The notes below the pieces were generated by a model. That model worked only from the letters and a program-made list of their open reading frames with translations, searched no databases and was not told where the DNA came from. Below, piece by piece: positions 1 through 7,256 of a stretch of DNA of 49,872 bases (position 1 is its first letter; every line of letters starts with the position of its first letter). The DNA comes from CAXQRU01 sp964226685 (GTDB lineage: Bacteria > Pseudomonadota > Gammaproteobacteria > Pseudomonadales > Cellvibrionaceae). The DNA lies in assembly GCA_964226685.1 (NCBI GenBank), contig CAXQRU010000114.1, positions 1 to 49,872 on the forward strand, given 5' to 3'. The translations under genes and the position numbers were made by a program.

Positions 1-740
1 TCTCGCTCACCATAGGCAGTGACCACATAGCGAAATCCAGAGGACAGGCGTTCGTGAATCACTGCCTCTACGGGAATTAAGTCATTTTCCTCTAAAAACT
101 GGGTGGTTAACTGCAAGTGACGGCTTTTTTGGGTGCGCAATTCTTGATTGAAATGGGGGTTGGGGGTAAATGGGCTTTTGGCCAGTGGCATTTCTGGCTC
201 AGGTAGCTCACTATCACCTTGAAAGTAGGCACTATTATCGGCACTAATGCTTTCCAGTGGATTGGAACCATTATTGTTCAAAGCGCTCAGCGTGGTACCT
301 GAGGGCATCGATAGCTCTGGCAGGTCTACCCCTTGGAGGATGCTGCCTGCTGCATCAGCGACTGGCCCTGTCGGGTCGATATCGGCTAATTTAGCTTGGG
401 CGGCTGCCAATGTTTGGTCGGGTAGAGTTCTCAGTTGCTGGCCAACGTGGTGGCTGATGGCTGCGGATGGGTCTAGTTCGCCCATAGCACGTCCTAAGAC
501 TTGTTTGCCTTGCTCAGAAAGATTGGATTGGCTTAGGGTTTGGTCTAGGGCGCCATAGACGGCGTCATTCAGGCCTGCTTGCTCAAAGGCGTCTTGTATG
601 TGATCTGTGGCGCGCTCGGCTGGGTTGTCAACATTGGCGCTATACGCCTCAGACACCGCAGATTGTATGATATCTGCAGGCTTTAAAAGCTCAACTTGGC
701 TTTTGATCGCTTTTTTTATCGCGCCAGATATGTCTGTCAT
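1..740 (-). CDS. N-terminal part of a large protein, possibly VgrG-like (partial)
   Basis: An open frame starts with ATG at 740 and runs off the left edge, giving about 246 residues without a stop. The first 200 residues are Ala/Gln/Asp-rich, probably helical, followed by a Pro-rich linker; there is no signal peptide. The last 40 residues carry a pattern (E-x-L-S-x-x-F-x-Y, in a context of hydrophobic strand, then charged turn) like the start of VgrG/phage-spike proteins of type VI secretion. In VgrG this pattern normally lies close to the N-terminus, so the 200-residue leader would be an unusual extension. The VgrG link is an inference from one short motif; that the frame is coding is much surer. 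Confidence 0.5.
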   Translation of the reverse strand, partial: MTDISGAIKKAIKSQVELLKPADIIQSAVSEAYSANVDNPAERATDHIQDAFEQAGLNDAVYGALDQTLSQSNLSEQGKQVLGRAMGELDPSAAISHHVGQQLRTLPDQTLAAAQAKLADIDPTGPVADAAGSILQGVDLPELSMPSGTTLSALNNNGSNPLESISADNSAYFQGDSELPEPEMPLAKSPFTPNPHFNQELRTQKSRHLQLTTQFLEENDLIPVEAVIHERLSSGFRYVVTAYGER

Positions 741-832
741 GACAGTCCGTTCCTGTTCGTCAATTAGTGTCGTGCACTGAGCATGATAACGGATGTCAGC
801 TAATGCAGCAAGAACCTCAAAATCTTTTTTGG

Positions 833-1786
833 CTAGGCTGTGTCGTTGCGGTTGGCAAACTCGTCGGTGGCCTTGATGAGTGCATCGAGTATGCTCGGTT
901 CTTTTGACGAGTGCCCGGCCTCTCGAATGATATGCAGCTCAGAAGATGACCAATGGCGATGCAGTTCAACGGCATTATCCAAAGGGCATACCATATCGTA
1001 ACGCCCATGAATGATGACTCCAGGGATATGATCAATTTTGGCCATATTCTCGATGATGGCATTTTCGGGCATAAACATACGGTTGATAAAATAGTGTGCT
1101 TCGATGCGAGCCAGTGGTGTGGCAACGCGAGGGTCTGAAAAGTGTTCAACCACTTCGCTGTTAGGTCGAAGGGTGGCGCATTGAGCTTCCCACAGTGACC
1201 AGTGTTTGGCGGCATTCATTTGCTCAATTTCGTTGCTGCTGGTCAGCAGTTGGTAATAGGCTCTGATCATATCATTGCGAGCACCTGGCGCAATGGGTTT
1301 GATGTAATCTTCCCAGTAATCAGGAAAGATCATGCTGGCGCCGCTTTGATAGAACCAATGCAAATCTTGTTGTCGACATAAAAAGATGCCGCGTAATATC
1401 ATGGCGATGACAGCGTCAGGATGGGCTTGCGCGTAAAGTAGGCTCAGGGTTGAACCCCAAGAACCGCCAAAGAGTAGCCATTTTTCAATGCCTAGCTCAT
1501 GCCGTATGGCTTCAATGTCACCAATTAAGTGCTCGGTGGTGTTGGCTTCTAAGTCAGCGTGGGGTCTTGAGCGTCCGGCGCCTCGCTGATCAAAAATAAT
1601 GATGTGGTATTGCTCGGGGTTGAAAAAGCGTCGATCATCGGCACTTGCGCCCGCGCCGGGGCCGCCGTGAAGAAAAAGAACGGGTATGCCGTTTGGGTTG
1701 CCTGACTGTTCAACGTACAATTCGTGGTGGTCGCGTTTGAGATAAAAATGGTGGTTCGGTTTAATAGCAGGGTAGCATTGTTGCAT
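833..1786 (-). CDS. pip: Proline iminopeptidase (S33 alpha/beta hydrolase)
   Basis: Cytosolic aminopeptidase that removes N-terminal proline from peptides. The 317 residues are the usual length. The oxyanion-loop motif HGGPG is at 40-44, DQRGAGRS at 66-73, and the nucleophile elbow GGSWGS at 107-112 gives Ser109. The rest of the triad fits Asp264 (in GRYD) and His292 (in EAGHS). The ATG at 1786 has a GAGG ribosome site seven bases upstream. It appears to be a single gene. Its 5' side abuts a MITE-like element, and its 3' side faces the partial gene at the window edge, which reads in the same direction. Identification to the family is firm. Confidence 0.95.
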   Translation of the reverse strand: MQQCYPAIKPNHHFYLKRDHHELYVEQSGNPNGIPVLFLHGGPGAGASADDRRFFNPEQYHIIIFDQRGAGRSRPHADLEANTTEHLIGDIEAIRHELGIEKWLLFGGSWGSTLSLLYAQAHPDAVIAMILRGIFLCRQQDLHWFYQSGASMIFPDYWEDYIKPIAPGARNDMIRAYYQLLTSSNEIEQMNAAKHWSLWEAQCATLRPNSEVVEHFSDPRVATPLARIEAHYFINRMFMPENAIIENMAKIDHIPGVIIHGRYDMVCPLDNAVELHRHWSSSELHIIREAGHSSKEPSILDALIKATDEFANRNDTA

Positions 1787-1818
1787 CAGAGTGCCTCTAT
1801 AAATTCAACCGTAATCTG

Positions 1819-2015
1819 TAAGGAACATCTGATCAAGTCTAGCGCGCCTCTGGCCTAGCCGGTTTGTTCGAGATCTAGGTACATCGATGATGCAGGAGCA
1901 AATCATCGTGTGAACTTCTTGCTAAGACTAAGGCCATTAGACTGCGAAGTCCGCCTTGCCTATGAACGTTTTGGACTCACGCAGAGGCTGGCTAGACTTG
2001 ATCAGATGTTCCTTA
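1819..2015. mobile_element. MITE-like element with 32-34 bp terminal inverted repeats
   Basis: The left arm (1819-1852) and right arm (1982-2015) are reverse complements at 32 of 34 positions; the outer 25 bases match perfectly and mismatches fall only at 1844-1845. The outermost base pairs read TA on both sides (1819-1820 and 2014-2015), which would fit a 2-bp TA target duplication. The core of about 130 bp has no convincing gene. Short size, long perfect ends and no transposase fit a non-autonomous miniature element. The end sequence looks like ends seen in IS5-type elements, but I could not compare it. It sits between pip and tag. Confidence 0.7.
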
Positions 2016-2086
2016 ACTTTGACTCAGAGGTTTGGCTTTGTCAAACTGAATCACAGGCTTATTCACTTTATTTGAGGTTATATTTA

Positions 2087-2650
2087 ATGCGCGTTCGATG
2101 TCAGTGGTGTAGCGATGATCCTTTATATCAAACCTATCATGATCTGGAGTGGGGTGTGCCATGTTTTGATGATCAAACCTTGTTTGAGTTTATCATTTTG
2201 GAGGGGGCGCAAGCGGGTTTGTCGTGGATTACCGTATTAAAAAAGCGTGAGCGTTATCGCCAGCAATTTGCGGGGTTTGATCCAGAGCAGGTGGCGCGTT
2301 TTGATGAGAAAAAAGTTCAGCAGTTATTACAAGATCCTGGAATCATTCGCAATCAGTTAAAAGTTCGCAGTGCAATCAAAAATGCTGGGGCTTTTTTAGC
2401 GATTCAGGAGAAGCAAGCGTTTAGTGAATTTATTTGGCAGTTTGTTGATGGGCAACCAATCAATAATCGCTTTGCTTCTCTTAATGAGGTGCCAGCCTCA
2501 ACGCCGGTGTCTGATGCGATGAGTAAAGCGCTAAAAAAGGCCGGGTTTTCCTTTGTTGGGTCGACGATTTGTTATGCTTTTATGCAAGCGGTCGGTATGG
2601 TTAATGATCATACGACCGATTGTTTTCGTCACCTCGAGCTGGCTCACTAA
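2087..2650 (+). CDS. tag: DNA-3-methyladenine glycosylase I
   Basis: Base-excision repair enzyme that removes 3-methyladenine from alkylated DNA. The product has 187 residues, the family length. The zinc-snap ligands match E. coli Tag: Cys5, His18, His175 and Cys179 (HxxxC near the C-terminus). Glu39, in the LEGAQAGLSW motif, corresponds to the active-site Glu. I chose the ATG at 2087 because GAGG lies nine bases upstream and the protein then begins at the conserved RCxWC segment. The in-frame extension back to 1910 falls in the MITE-like element. Its stop overlaps the stop of the convergent gene by three bases. Confidence 0.95.
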   Translation: MRVRCQWCSDDPLYQTYHDLEWGVPCFDDQTLFEFIILEGAQAGLSWITVLKKRERYRQQFAGFDPEQVARFDEKKVQQLLQDPGIIRNQLKVRSAIKNAGAFLAIQEKQAFSEFIWQFVDGQPINNRFASLNEVPASTPVSDAMSKALKKAGFSFVGSTICYAFMQAVGMVNDHTTDCFRHLELAH

Positions 2651-3393
2651 CGGCGGCCGTAAAGTTCTGCCAGTGTGGGTTTTTTTTGAGGTTTGCGGCA
2701 AGAGTTTGAGTCTCGAGCATGCAGGGGGTTGTTTAAGAGCGCTAACGCCTTGTTTTGAGGTAAAGCTTGTTGCAGTTGTGTCACATTGAGTAGCGATGCG
2801 TTGTCAATATTGGAATGCGCTACGTATGAGTCTTTAATCAGATTGCCGTTGCCGCTATTGACGTACTCCAAGTAACAATTGCTGAGGGTGGTTTCGTGGC
2901 ATTTATTGATGTTGATGCGTTTAAGGCAGGCATTTTCAATTATATTTTGCTTGTGGGCATCAGCTTTGTAGAGTTGCCCGCCTTTAATGGTCATATTGTT
3001 GAAGCTGCTTCTTTCAATATGGCTGTCTTTGCTCGACCCAAAACTTAATTTGCTAATGCTGACGGTGGAGTTGTTCAGCTCGCAATACTGTGCGTTGACT
3101 TTAAAAAGATTGGAGTTATCAACAACCGCTTTGATAATGGGCGTTTGGATAATCTCGGCATTTTTTATCACTGAGCTTTGGCGTTCGGCAATGGGTTGCG
3201 CGAGATCAGTGAATTTACACAGTAGGCAGATGCCGCCGTCGATACTGGTTTGGCGAAAGCTGCAGTTCTGAAAAATAAAGCCAGTGGCGTTGGTGATGGT
3301 ACAGCCAACAAAGAGCTTGTCTTTAATGATTCCGCAAAAGGCAATTGCTTGAAGTTGTTGGGTGCTAAGGGTTTGCTGTTCTATTTTATCCAT
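2647..3393 (-). CDS. Unknown protein, beta-helix/pentapeptide-like, tandem paralogue B
   Basis: I do not recognise a named family. The 248-residue product has no signal peptide and consists mostly of short, regularly spaced strands rich in Asn, Ser, Ile and Cys, with recurring hydrophobic-x-N/D-C/S-x steps. This resembles a degenerate pentapeptide repeat or right-handed beta-helix. The first 60 residues clearly match those of the upstream neighbour (pattern QxL-x-x-x-QL-x-A, then GIIKD, then FIF-x-NC-x-F), so the two are tandem duplicates. The gap between them is six bases with no obvious ribosome site, suggesting translational coupling. The C-terminal 50 residues are basic and unlike the repeat part. 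Confidence 0.75.
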   Translation of the reverse strand: MDKIEQQTLSTQQLQAIAFCGIIKDKLFVGCTITNATGFIFQNCSFRQTSIDGGICLLCKFTDLAQPIAERQSSVIKNAEIIQTPIIKAVVDNSNLFKVNAQYCELNNSTVSISKLSFGSSKDSHIERSSFNNMTIKGGQLYKADAHKQNIIENACLKRININKCHETTLSNCYLEYVNSGNGNLIKDSYVAHSNIDNASLLNVTQLQQALPQNKALALLNNPLHARDSNSCRKPQKKPTLAELYGRR

Positions 3394-3399
3394 GATGTA

Positions 3400-4071
3400 T
3401 CAGTGTGTTATGCAAGCTTGTAACTCGGCTCTGAGTTTAGGTTTTTGTTCTGCGATCATTTCGGCCTGTTCTAGCCATTGAACGTCCTGGCACACATCGC
3501 CGCGCATATCGCAGTCGAACAAACGTGTGCGGTAAAGGCGGATGCCTCGTTCAGCTTGGCTGCCTTCAATGTAGCAATTGAAGGCTATGCTATCTTTGGA
3601 GTCTGAGAAATCGCTGGATTTTATTTGGCTGTGGTAAATCGAGTTAGCGCGGTGCACGGTAGATTGATGCAATTGGCTCATGCAGGTTAGACTGGCCTTG
3701 ATTTCCGTTGATTGAAACTGGCATTGGCTTAAGTTGGAGTGCAGGACTTTTCCTCCGAAAAACTGGCAGTTCTCGGCGGTGACCCGACTGACACTACAGT
3801 TGCCTAAAGAGACGTTTTGAAGGTGGGTTTGAATGAGTTGGCCTTCTGAGTCATAGTAGGCGTCATCTTTTTCCATGGCTTTGCTGCATTTGCAATTGAA
3901 GAGCCGATGACCAGCCAGTTTGGACTGCAAAAATCGACAATTCTCAAAAATAAATTGCCCTTCAGTTAAGTTGCAATAGATGAAGGTGACATCTTTAATG
4001 ATGCCATAATCATTGCCTAGGGCTTTCAACTGCCTTGCGTCGAGGGCCTGATTCTCAATGCGCATGTCCAT
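3400..4071 (-). CDS. Unknown protein, beta-helix/pentapeptide-like, tandem paralogue A
   Basis: First gene of a two-gene operon with its paralogue downstream. The 223 residues begin with the shared block (GIIKD near residue 24, FIFENCRF near 40) and continue as Cys/Asn/Ser-rich short strands, then an acidic-basic helical tail. It is predicted soluble, with no signal peptide or membrane segment. The repeat steps deviate from the A(D/N)LxX pentapeptide consensus, so a beta-helix is inferred from periodicity only. The ATG at 4071 is used; a second ATG two codons later is also possible. No function can be assigned. Confidence 0.75.
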   Translation of the reverse strand: MDMRIENQALDARQLKALGNDYGIIKDVTFIYCNLTEGQFIFENCRFLQSKLAGHRLFNCKCSKAMEKDDAYYDSEGQLIQTHLQNVSLGNCSVSRVTAENCQFFGGKVLHSNLSQCQFQSTEIKASLTCMSQLHQSTVHRANSIYHSQIKSSDFSDSKDSIAFNCYIEGSQAERGIRLYRTRLFDCDMRGDVCQDVQWLEQAEMIAEQKPKLRAELQACITH

Positions 4072-4180
4072 ACCATGTTGGTTAACGTTCGTCCATGTTA
4101 ATACGTATTCTTGGGTGAATCAACGCCCAATTAACAAAAAGTAAAATGTGTGAAAAAGGTAACTTTTTGTAATAATTACA

Positions 4181-4202
4181 GGCGCACCTTATTTGGTGCG
4201 CC
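4181..4202 (-). terminator. Rho-independent terminator of typA
   Basis: A perfect 8-bp GC-rich stem (4181-4188 with 4195-4202) and a 6-base loop lie just after the typA stop. On the minus strand an A/T-rich but not pure T stretch follows. Position and strength fit termination of typA transcripts. Confidence 0.65.
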
Positions 4203-4209
4203 AATCTGA

Positions 4210-6018
4210 CTACTTTTTCGCTCGTTTTCGCTCGTTTTCAGTCAATAGCTTTTTCCGTAAGCGAATGCTTTCAGGGGTGACCTCGACTAATTCATCGTCT
4301 TCAATGAACTCAAGAGCTTGCTCCAAAGTGTGTTTAATGGGTGGTGTTAGCGTTAGTGCTTCATCTGTGCCTGATGCGCGAATATTGGTGAGCTGCTTAC
4401 CTTTGGTTGGGTTCACAACTAAGTCATTTGAGCGCGAGTGTAGGCCGACGATTTGACCTTCATAGACATCAGCACCATGCCCTAAGAACAGGCGACCTCT
4501 ATCTTGAAGTGCAAACAGTGCATAGGCCAGCGTTTTTCCCTTGACCATGGACACCAAAACGCCGTTTTGACGGCTGACGACCTCGCCATCTTTCACTTGG
4601 CCGTAGTGATCGAAAATACTGGTCATTACGCCAGAGCCGGATGTGAGTGTGAGGAAGTGGTTCCTAAAGCCAATTAGGCCGCGTGATGGCACCATAAACT
4701 CAAGGCGAATTCGACCTTTGCCATCGGGAGCCATATTGGTCATTTCGGCTTTACGCAGCCCGAGTTCTTCAATGATTGACCCTTGGTGCTTTTCATCTAC
4801 ATCGATGACCACATGTTCAAACGGCTCGTGGATAACGCCATCGATTTCCTTTTGAATCACCTCTGGACGTGATACGCCCAGTTCGAACCCTTCTCGGCGC
4901 ATATTCTCGATCAGCACTGATAGGTGAAGCTCGCCTCGACCGGAAACGATGAATTTATCAGGGCTGTCGCCTTGTTTAACCCTTAATGCAACGTTGTGAA
5001 TCAGTTCTTGCTCAAGGCGGTCTTTAATATTTCTTGATGTTACGTACTTGCCCTCAAGTCCTGCGAATGGTGAGTCATTGACTTGGAAGGTCATGCTAAC
5101 CGTCGGCTCGTCAACGCTGAGTGGCGGTAGCGCGTCTATGTGTTCTGGGTTGCAAATGGTGTCGGAAATATTAAGGCCGTCGACACCGGTGATGCATACA
5201 ATGTCTCCAGCAGAGGCTTTATTGGTCTCAACGCGTTCAAGCCCAAAGTAGCCCATGACTTGTAGGACTTTAGCCTTGCGGGTTTTGCCTTTGATGTCGA
5301 CCACCACAACTTGCTCATTGGTTGATAACGAGCCGCGATTGATACGGCCAATACCGATAACACCGACATAGCTATTGTAATCCAGTGCAGAGATTTGCAT
5401 TTGTAGCGGGCCATCAACATCGACCTTAGGGGGGGCGACATCGGATACGATTTTTTCAAACAGGGGCTGCATATCTTCGGCCATACTGTCAGGGGCAAGA
5501 CCGGCTATACCATTGAGCGCAGAAGCATAGATCACTGGGAAGTCGAGTTGCTCATCGGTAGCGCCAAGGCTGTCAAACAGATCAAATACTTGATCCATTA
5601 CCCAGTCGGGCCTGGCGCCAGGGCGGTCAATTTTGTTGATGACCACAATAGGGTTGAGTCCTCGCTCAAAGGCTTTAGAGGTCACAAAGCGGGTTTGAGG
5701 CATGGGGCCGTCAACCGCGTCTACTAATAATAGTACTGAGTCAACCATTGAGAGTACGCGTTCTACTTCGCCACCAAAGTCGGCGTGGCCGGGGGTATCG
5801 ACGATATTGATGCGATAGTCATTCCAGGTAATGGCGGTATTTTTCGCGAGAATCGTGATGCCGCGCTCACGCTCTTGGTCGTTAGAGTCCATTATGCGCT
5901 CAGCGCCTTGGTCTTTTCGCTCCAAAGTGCCTGATTGGCTTAAAAGTTTATCAACAAGGGTGGTTTTGCCATGATCGACGTGGGCGATGATGGCGATATT
6001 ACGCAGTTTTTCTATCAC
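4210..6018 (-). CDS. typA: Ribosome-associated translational GTPase TypA/BipA
   Basis: A GTPase of the EF-G family that binds the 70S ribosome and aids assembly and stress adaptation. The 602 residues have the family length and order. The G domain has AHVDHGKTT at 12-20, the switch region with RGITI near 52, DTPGH at 74-78 and NKID at 128-131. EF-Tu-like domain II, EF-G-like domains III and V and the TypA-specific C-terminal domain follow. The start is GTG at 6018 (VIEKLRNIAIIAHVDHGKT), where homologues begin. Transcription ends at the hairpin at 4181-4202. It is followed, in its upstream direction, by an unrelated small gene after 41 bases. Confidence 0.97.
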   Translation of the reverse strand: MIEKLRNIAIIAHVDHGKTTLVDKLLSQSGTLERKDQGAERIMDSNDQERERGITILAKNTAITWNDYRINIVDTPGHADFGGEVERVLSMVDSVLLLVDAVDGPMPQTRFVTSKAFERGLNPIVVINKIDRPGARPDWVMDQVFDLFDSLGATDEQLDFPVIYASALNGIAGLAPDSMAEDMQPLFEKIVSDVAPPKVDVDGPLQMQISALDYNSYVGVIGIGRINRGSLSTNEQVVVVDIKGKTRKAKVLQVMGYFGLERVETNKASAGDIVCITGVDGLNISDTICNPEHIDALPPLSVDEPTVSMTFQVNDSPFAGLEGKYVTSRNIKDRLEQELIHNVALRVKQGDSPDKFIVSGRGELHLSVLIENMRREGFELGVSRPEVIQKEIDGVIHEPFEHVVIDVDEKHQGSIIEELGLRKAEMTNMAPDGKGRIRLEFMVPSRGLIGFRNHFLTLTSGSGVMTSIFDHYGQVKDGEVVSRQNGVLVSMVKGKTLAYALFALQDRGRLFLGHGADVYEGQIVGLHSRSNDLVVNPTKGKQLTNIRASGTDEALTLTPPIKHTLEQALEFIEDDELVEVTPESIRLRKKLLTENERKRAKK

Positions 6019-6059
6019 AATGATGTTCCGAGTGGGGGCTTAGCTTTTTGGCGGGCCAG

Positions 6060-6656
6060 TTAAAAGTGCGCAGTATACCGGGATTTCTGGTCTAGGCCAA
6101 TAATCCCTTCGAAAAAGTAGACCAAAGCCATGCTAGCGAAAATGTCTTCCATGTGGTCTTTTGGGTGTAGTGATTGAGCAAATTTTTCGGTTGACATATT
6201 TTTGTACCCACTACGCAATGCGGCTTCAAGTTCAGCGTGGGGTTTTATGACGGTGCCGCGTCGATTTTTTAAATCATGGCTTTTAATTAATTTGATGGTT
6301 TCAGCTTCGATAAGCTCACGTATGCTAGTAGGCCGTTTTTGCTCAAACTTGCGTTCTAGTGTTTCTAGGGGGGTAAAATAGTGAGCCATAAATAAGATAT
6401 GGACAATGTAGGAGCCTACCTCTTGCATCATTATATCGTAACACCGAGAGTTTGTGGTGATGAGATGATGTGTGCATTCATGAACGATTTCGATGTGTCC
6501 CCTCTGCGTTGTTAAAACCCCTGCGTTCCTAATAAGCATATAATGTTCACCTAGGTGGTAGCCGGCATCCATACCCATCGTGGACAAAGTTTGTGGATCG
6601 ATGACGATCTTAAGATTGCCATTGTTCTCACTTGTTTTCAAAAACGCCCTTTTCAA
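6060..6656 (-). CDS. Unknown small protein with a zincin-like HExxH motif
   Basis: I do not recognise this family. A hydrophobic strand is followed by HECTH at residues 59-63 and, about 16 residues later, by a helix with E-V-x-S-Y (Glu79). That spacing is seen in gluzincin-type metallopeptidases, where HExxH plus a downstream Glu bind zinc. There is no signal peptide, so it is probably cytosolic. The gene overlaps the 3' end of the asparaginase-like gene and is likely co-transcribed with it. The start is uncertain: TTG at 6656 gives 198 residues, but TTG at 6641 has a better AAGGG site. Protease activity is inference from the motif. Confidence 0.7.
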   Translation of the reverse strand: MKRAFLKTSENNGNLKIVIDPQTLSTMGMDAGYHLGEHYMLIRNAGVLTTQRGHIEIVHECTHHLITTNSRCYDIMMQEVGSYIVHILFMAHYFTPLETLERKFEQKRPTSIRELIEAETIKLIKSHDLKNRRGTVIKPHAELEAALRSGYKNMSTEKFAQSLHPKDHMEDIFASMALVYFFEGIIGLDQKSRYTAHF

Positions 6657-7113
6657 GGTTTTTCTTTACTTGGTTGTAGGGAAAAACGTGGCCATTCATT
6701 GCAACATAAACGCCCTTTGGTAACAACTGCACGGCTGCGGTGGCAAAGCCTAGATTAAAGGGCGCGTCGGTTAGACGCATGCGGGCGGGTTGCATCGCTC
6801 CTAGAAAAACGATGGTTTTGTCTTGGTTTTGTTCGGCAACAACGGCGGCGGTTGTGGTCATCGTGTCGGTGCCGTGGGTCACGATGATGTGCGTATGAGG
6901 ACTTTCATGGATGGCTTTGGCCAGTTGGTCTCGATCAGAGTCTGATACTTCTAAACTATCCTTTCTAAAAACTTCAGTCAGTTCATAGGCTTGGGTGCAG
7001 TTGCCTTCTTCAAATAAACGCGGTACTTGAGGGTCTCCAGTATGGAACTCGCTTTTAGCATCGAAGTAGATTTTGTCGATAGTGCCGCCTGTGGTGAATA
7101 CATGTATGGTCAT
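6628..7113 (-). CDS. Single-domain asparaginase-like protein
   Basis: It matches the N-terminal catalytic domain of L-asparaginases: TTGGTI at residues 7-12 supplies the first catalytic Thr and HGTDTM (about 86-91) supplies the second Thr-Asp pair. The product is only 161 residues, whereas classical asparaginases have about 330, so the C-terminal domain is missing. Clean ends and a good ribosome site (GGAG six bases before the ATG at 7113) argue for a short family rather than a broken gene. I chose this ATG over an in-frame TTG at 7125. It overlaps the HExxH gene downstream. The substrate is not certain. Confidence 0.85.
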   Translation of the reverse strand: MTIHVFTTGGTIDKIYFDAKSEFHTGDPQVPRLFEEGNCTQAYELTEVFRKDSLEVSDSDRDQLAKAIHESPHTHIIVTHGTDTMTTTAAVVAEQNQDKTIVFLGAMQPARMRLTDAPFNLGFATAAVQLLPKGVYVAMNGHVFPYNQVKKNLEKGVFENK

Positions 7114-7192
7114 GGTGATCTCCAAATATAAGCCTCTATTAAAGCAAAAAAAGCCATTATTCTCAATGTATTATCTATCGTAGATCAGTGCC

Positions 7193-7221
7193 TTTACAGT
7201 CGTTTGAATGAATTGTATGCT
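7193..7221 (+). promoter_or_regulatory. Possible sigma-70 promoter for the haem c-dipeptidase gene
   Basis: TTTACA (7193-7198) and TATGCT (7216-7221) are separated by 17 bases, 36 bases before the start codon at 7257. It is a reasonable match to -35 and -10 boxes, judged by eye. Confidence 0.4.
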
Positions 7222-7256
7222 CAAATGATTATACGGGTTTAAGCGATGGAAATTGA

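Noticed and set aside
1910..2086. In-frame N-terminal extension of tag
   Set aside because: It falls in the MITE-like element, and the family start plus ribosome site are at 2087.
4134..4170. 9-bp inverted repeat (ACAAAAAGT/ACTTTTTGT) between typA and its neighbour
   Set aside because: A/T-only, 19-base loop; the nearby GC hairpin at 4181-4202 is the better terminator.
4205..4235. Tandem 10-bp duplication (CGCTCGTTTT) at the end of typA
   Set aside because: Encodes the basic Arg/Lys tail normal for the family; low-complexity codon effect.
6628..7113. Truncated asparaginase as a pseudogene
   Set aside because: Good ribosome site, intact catalytic motifs, clean end and overlap with the next gene argue for a short functional family.
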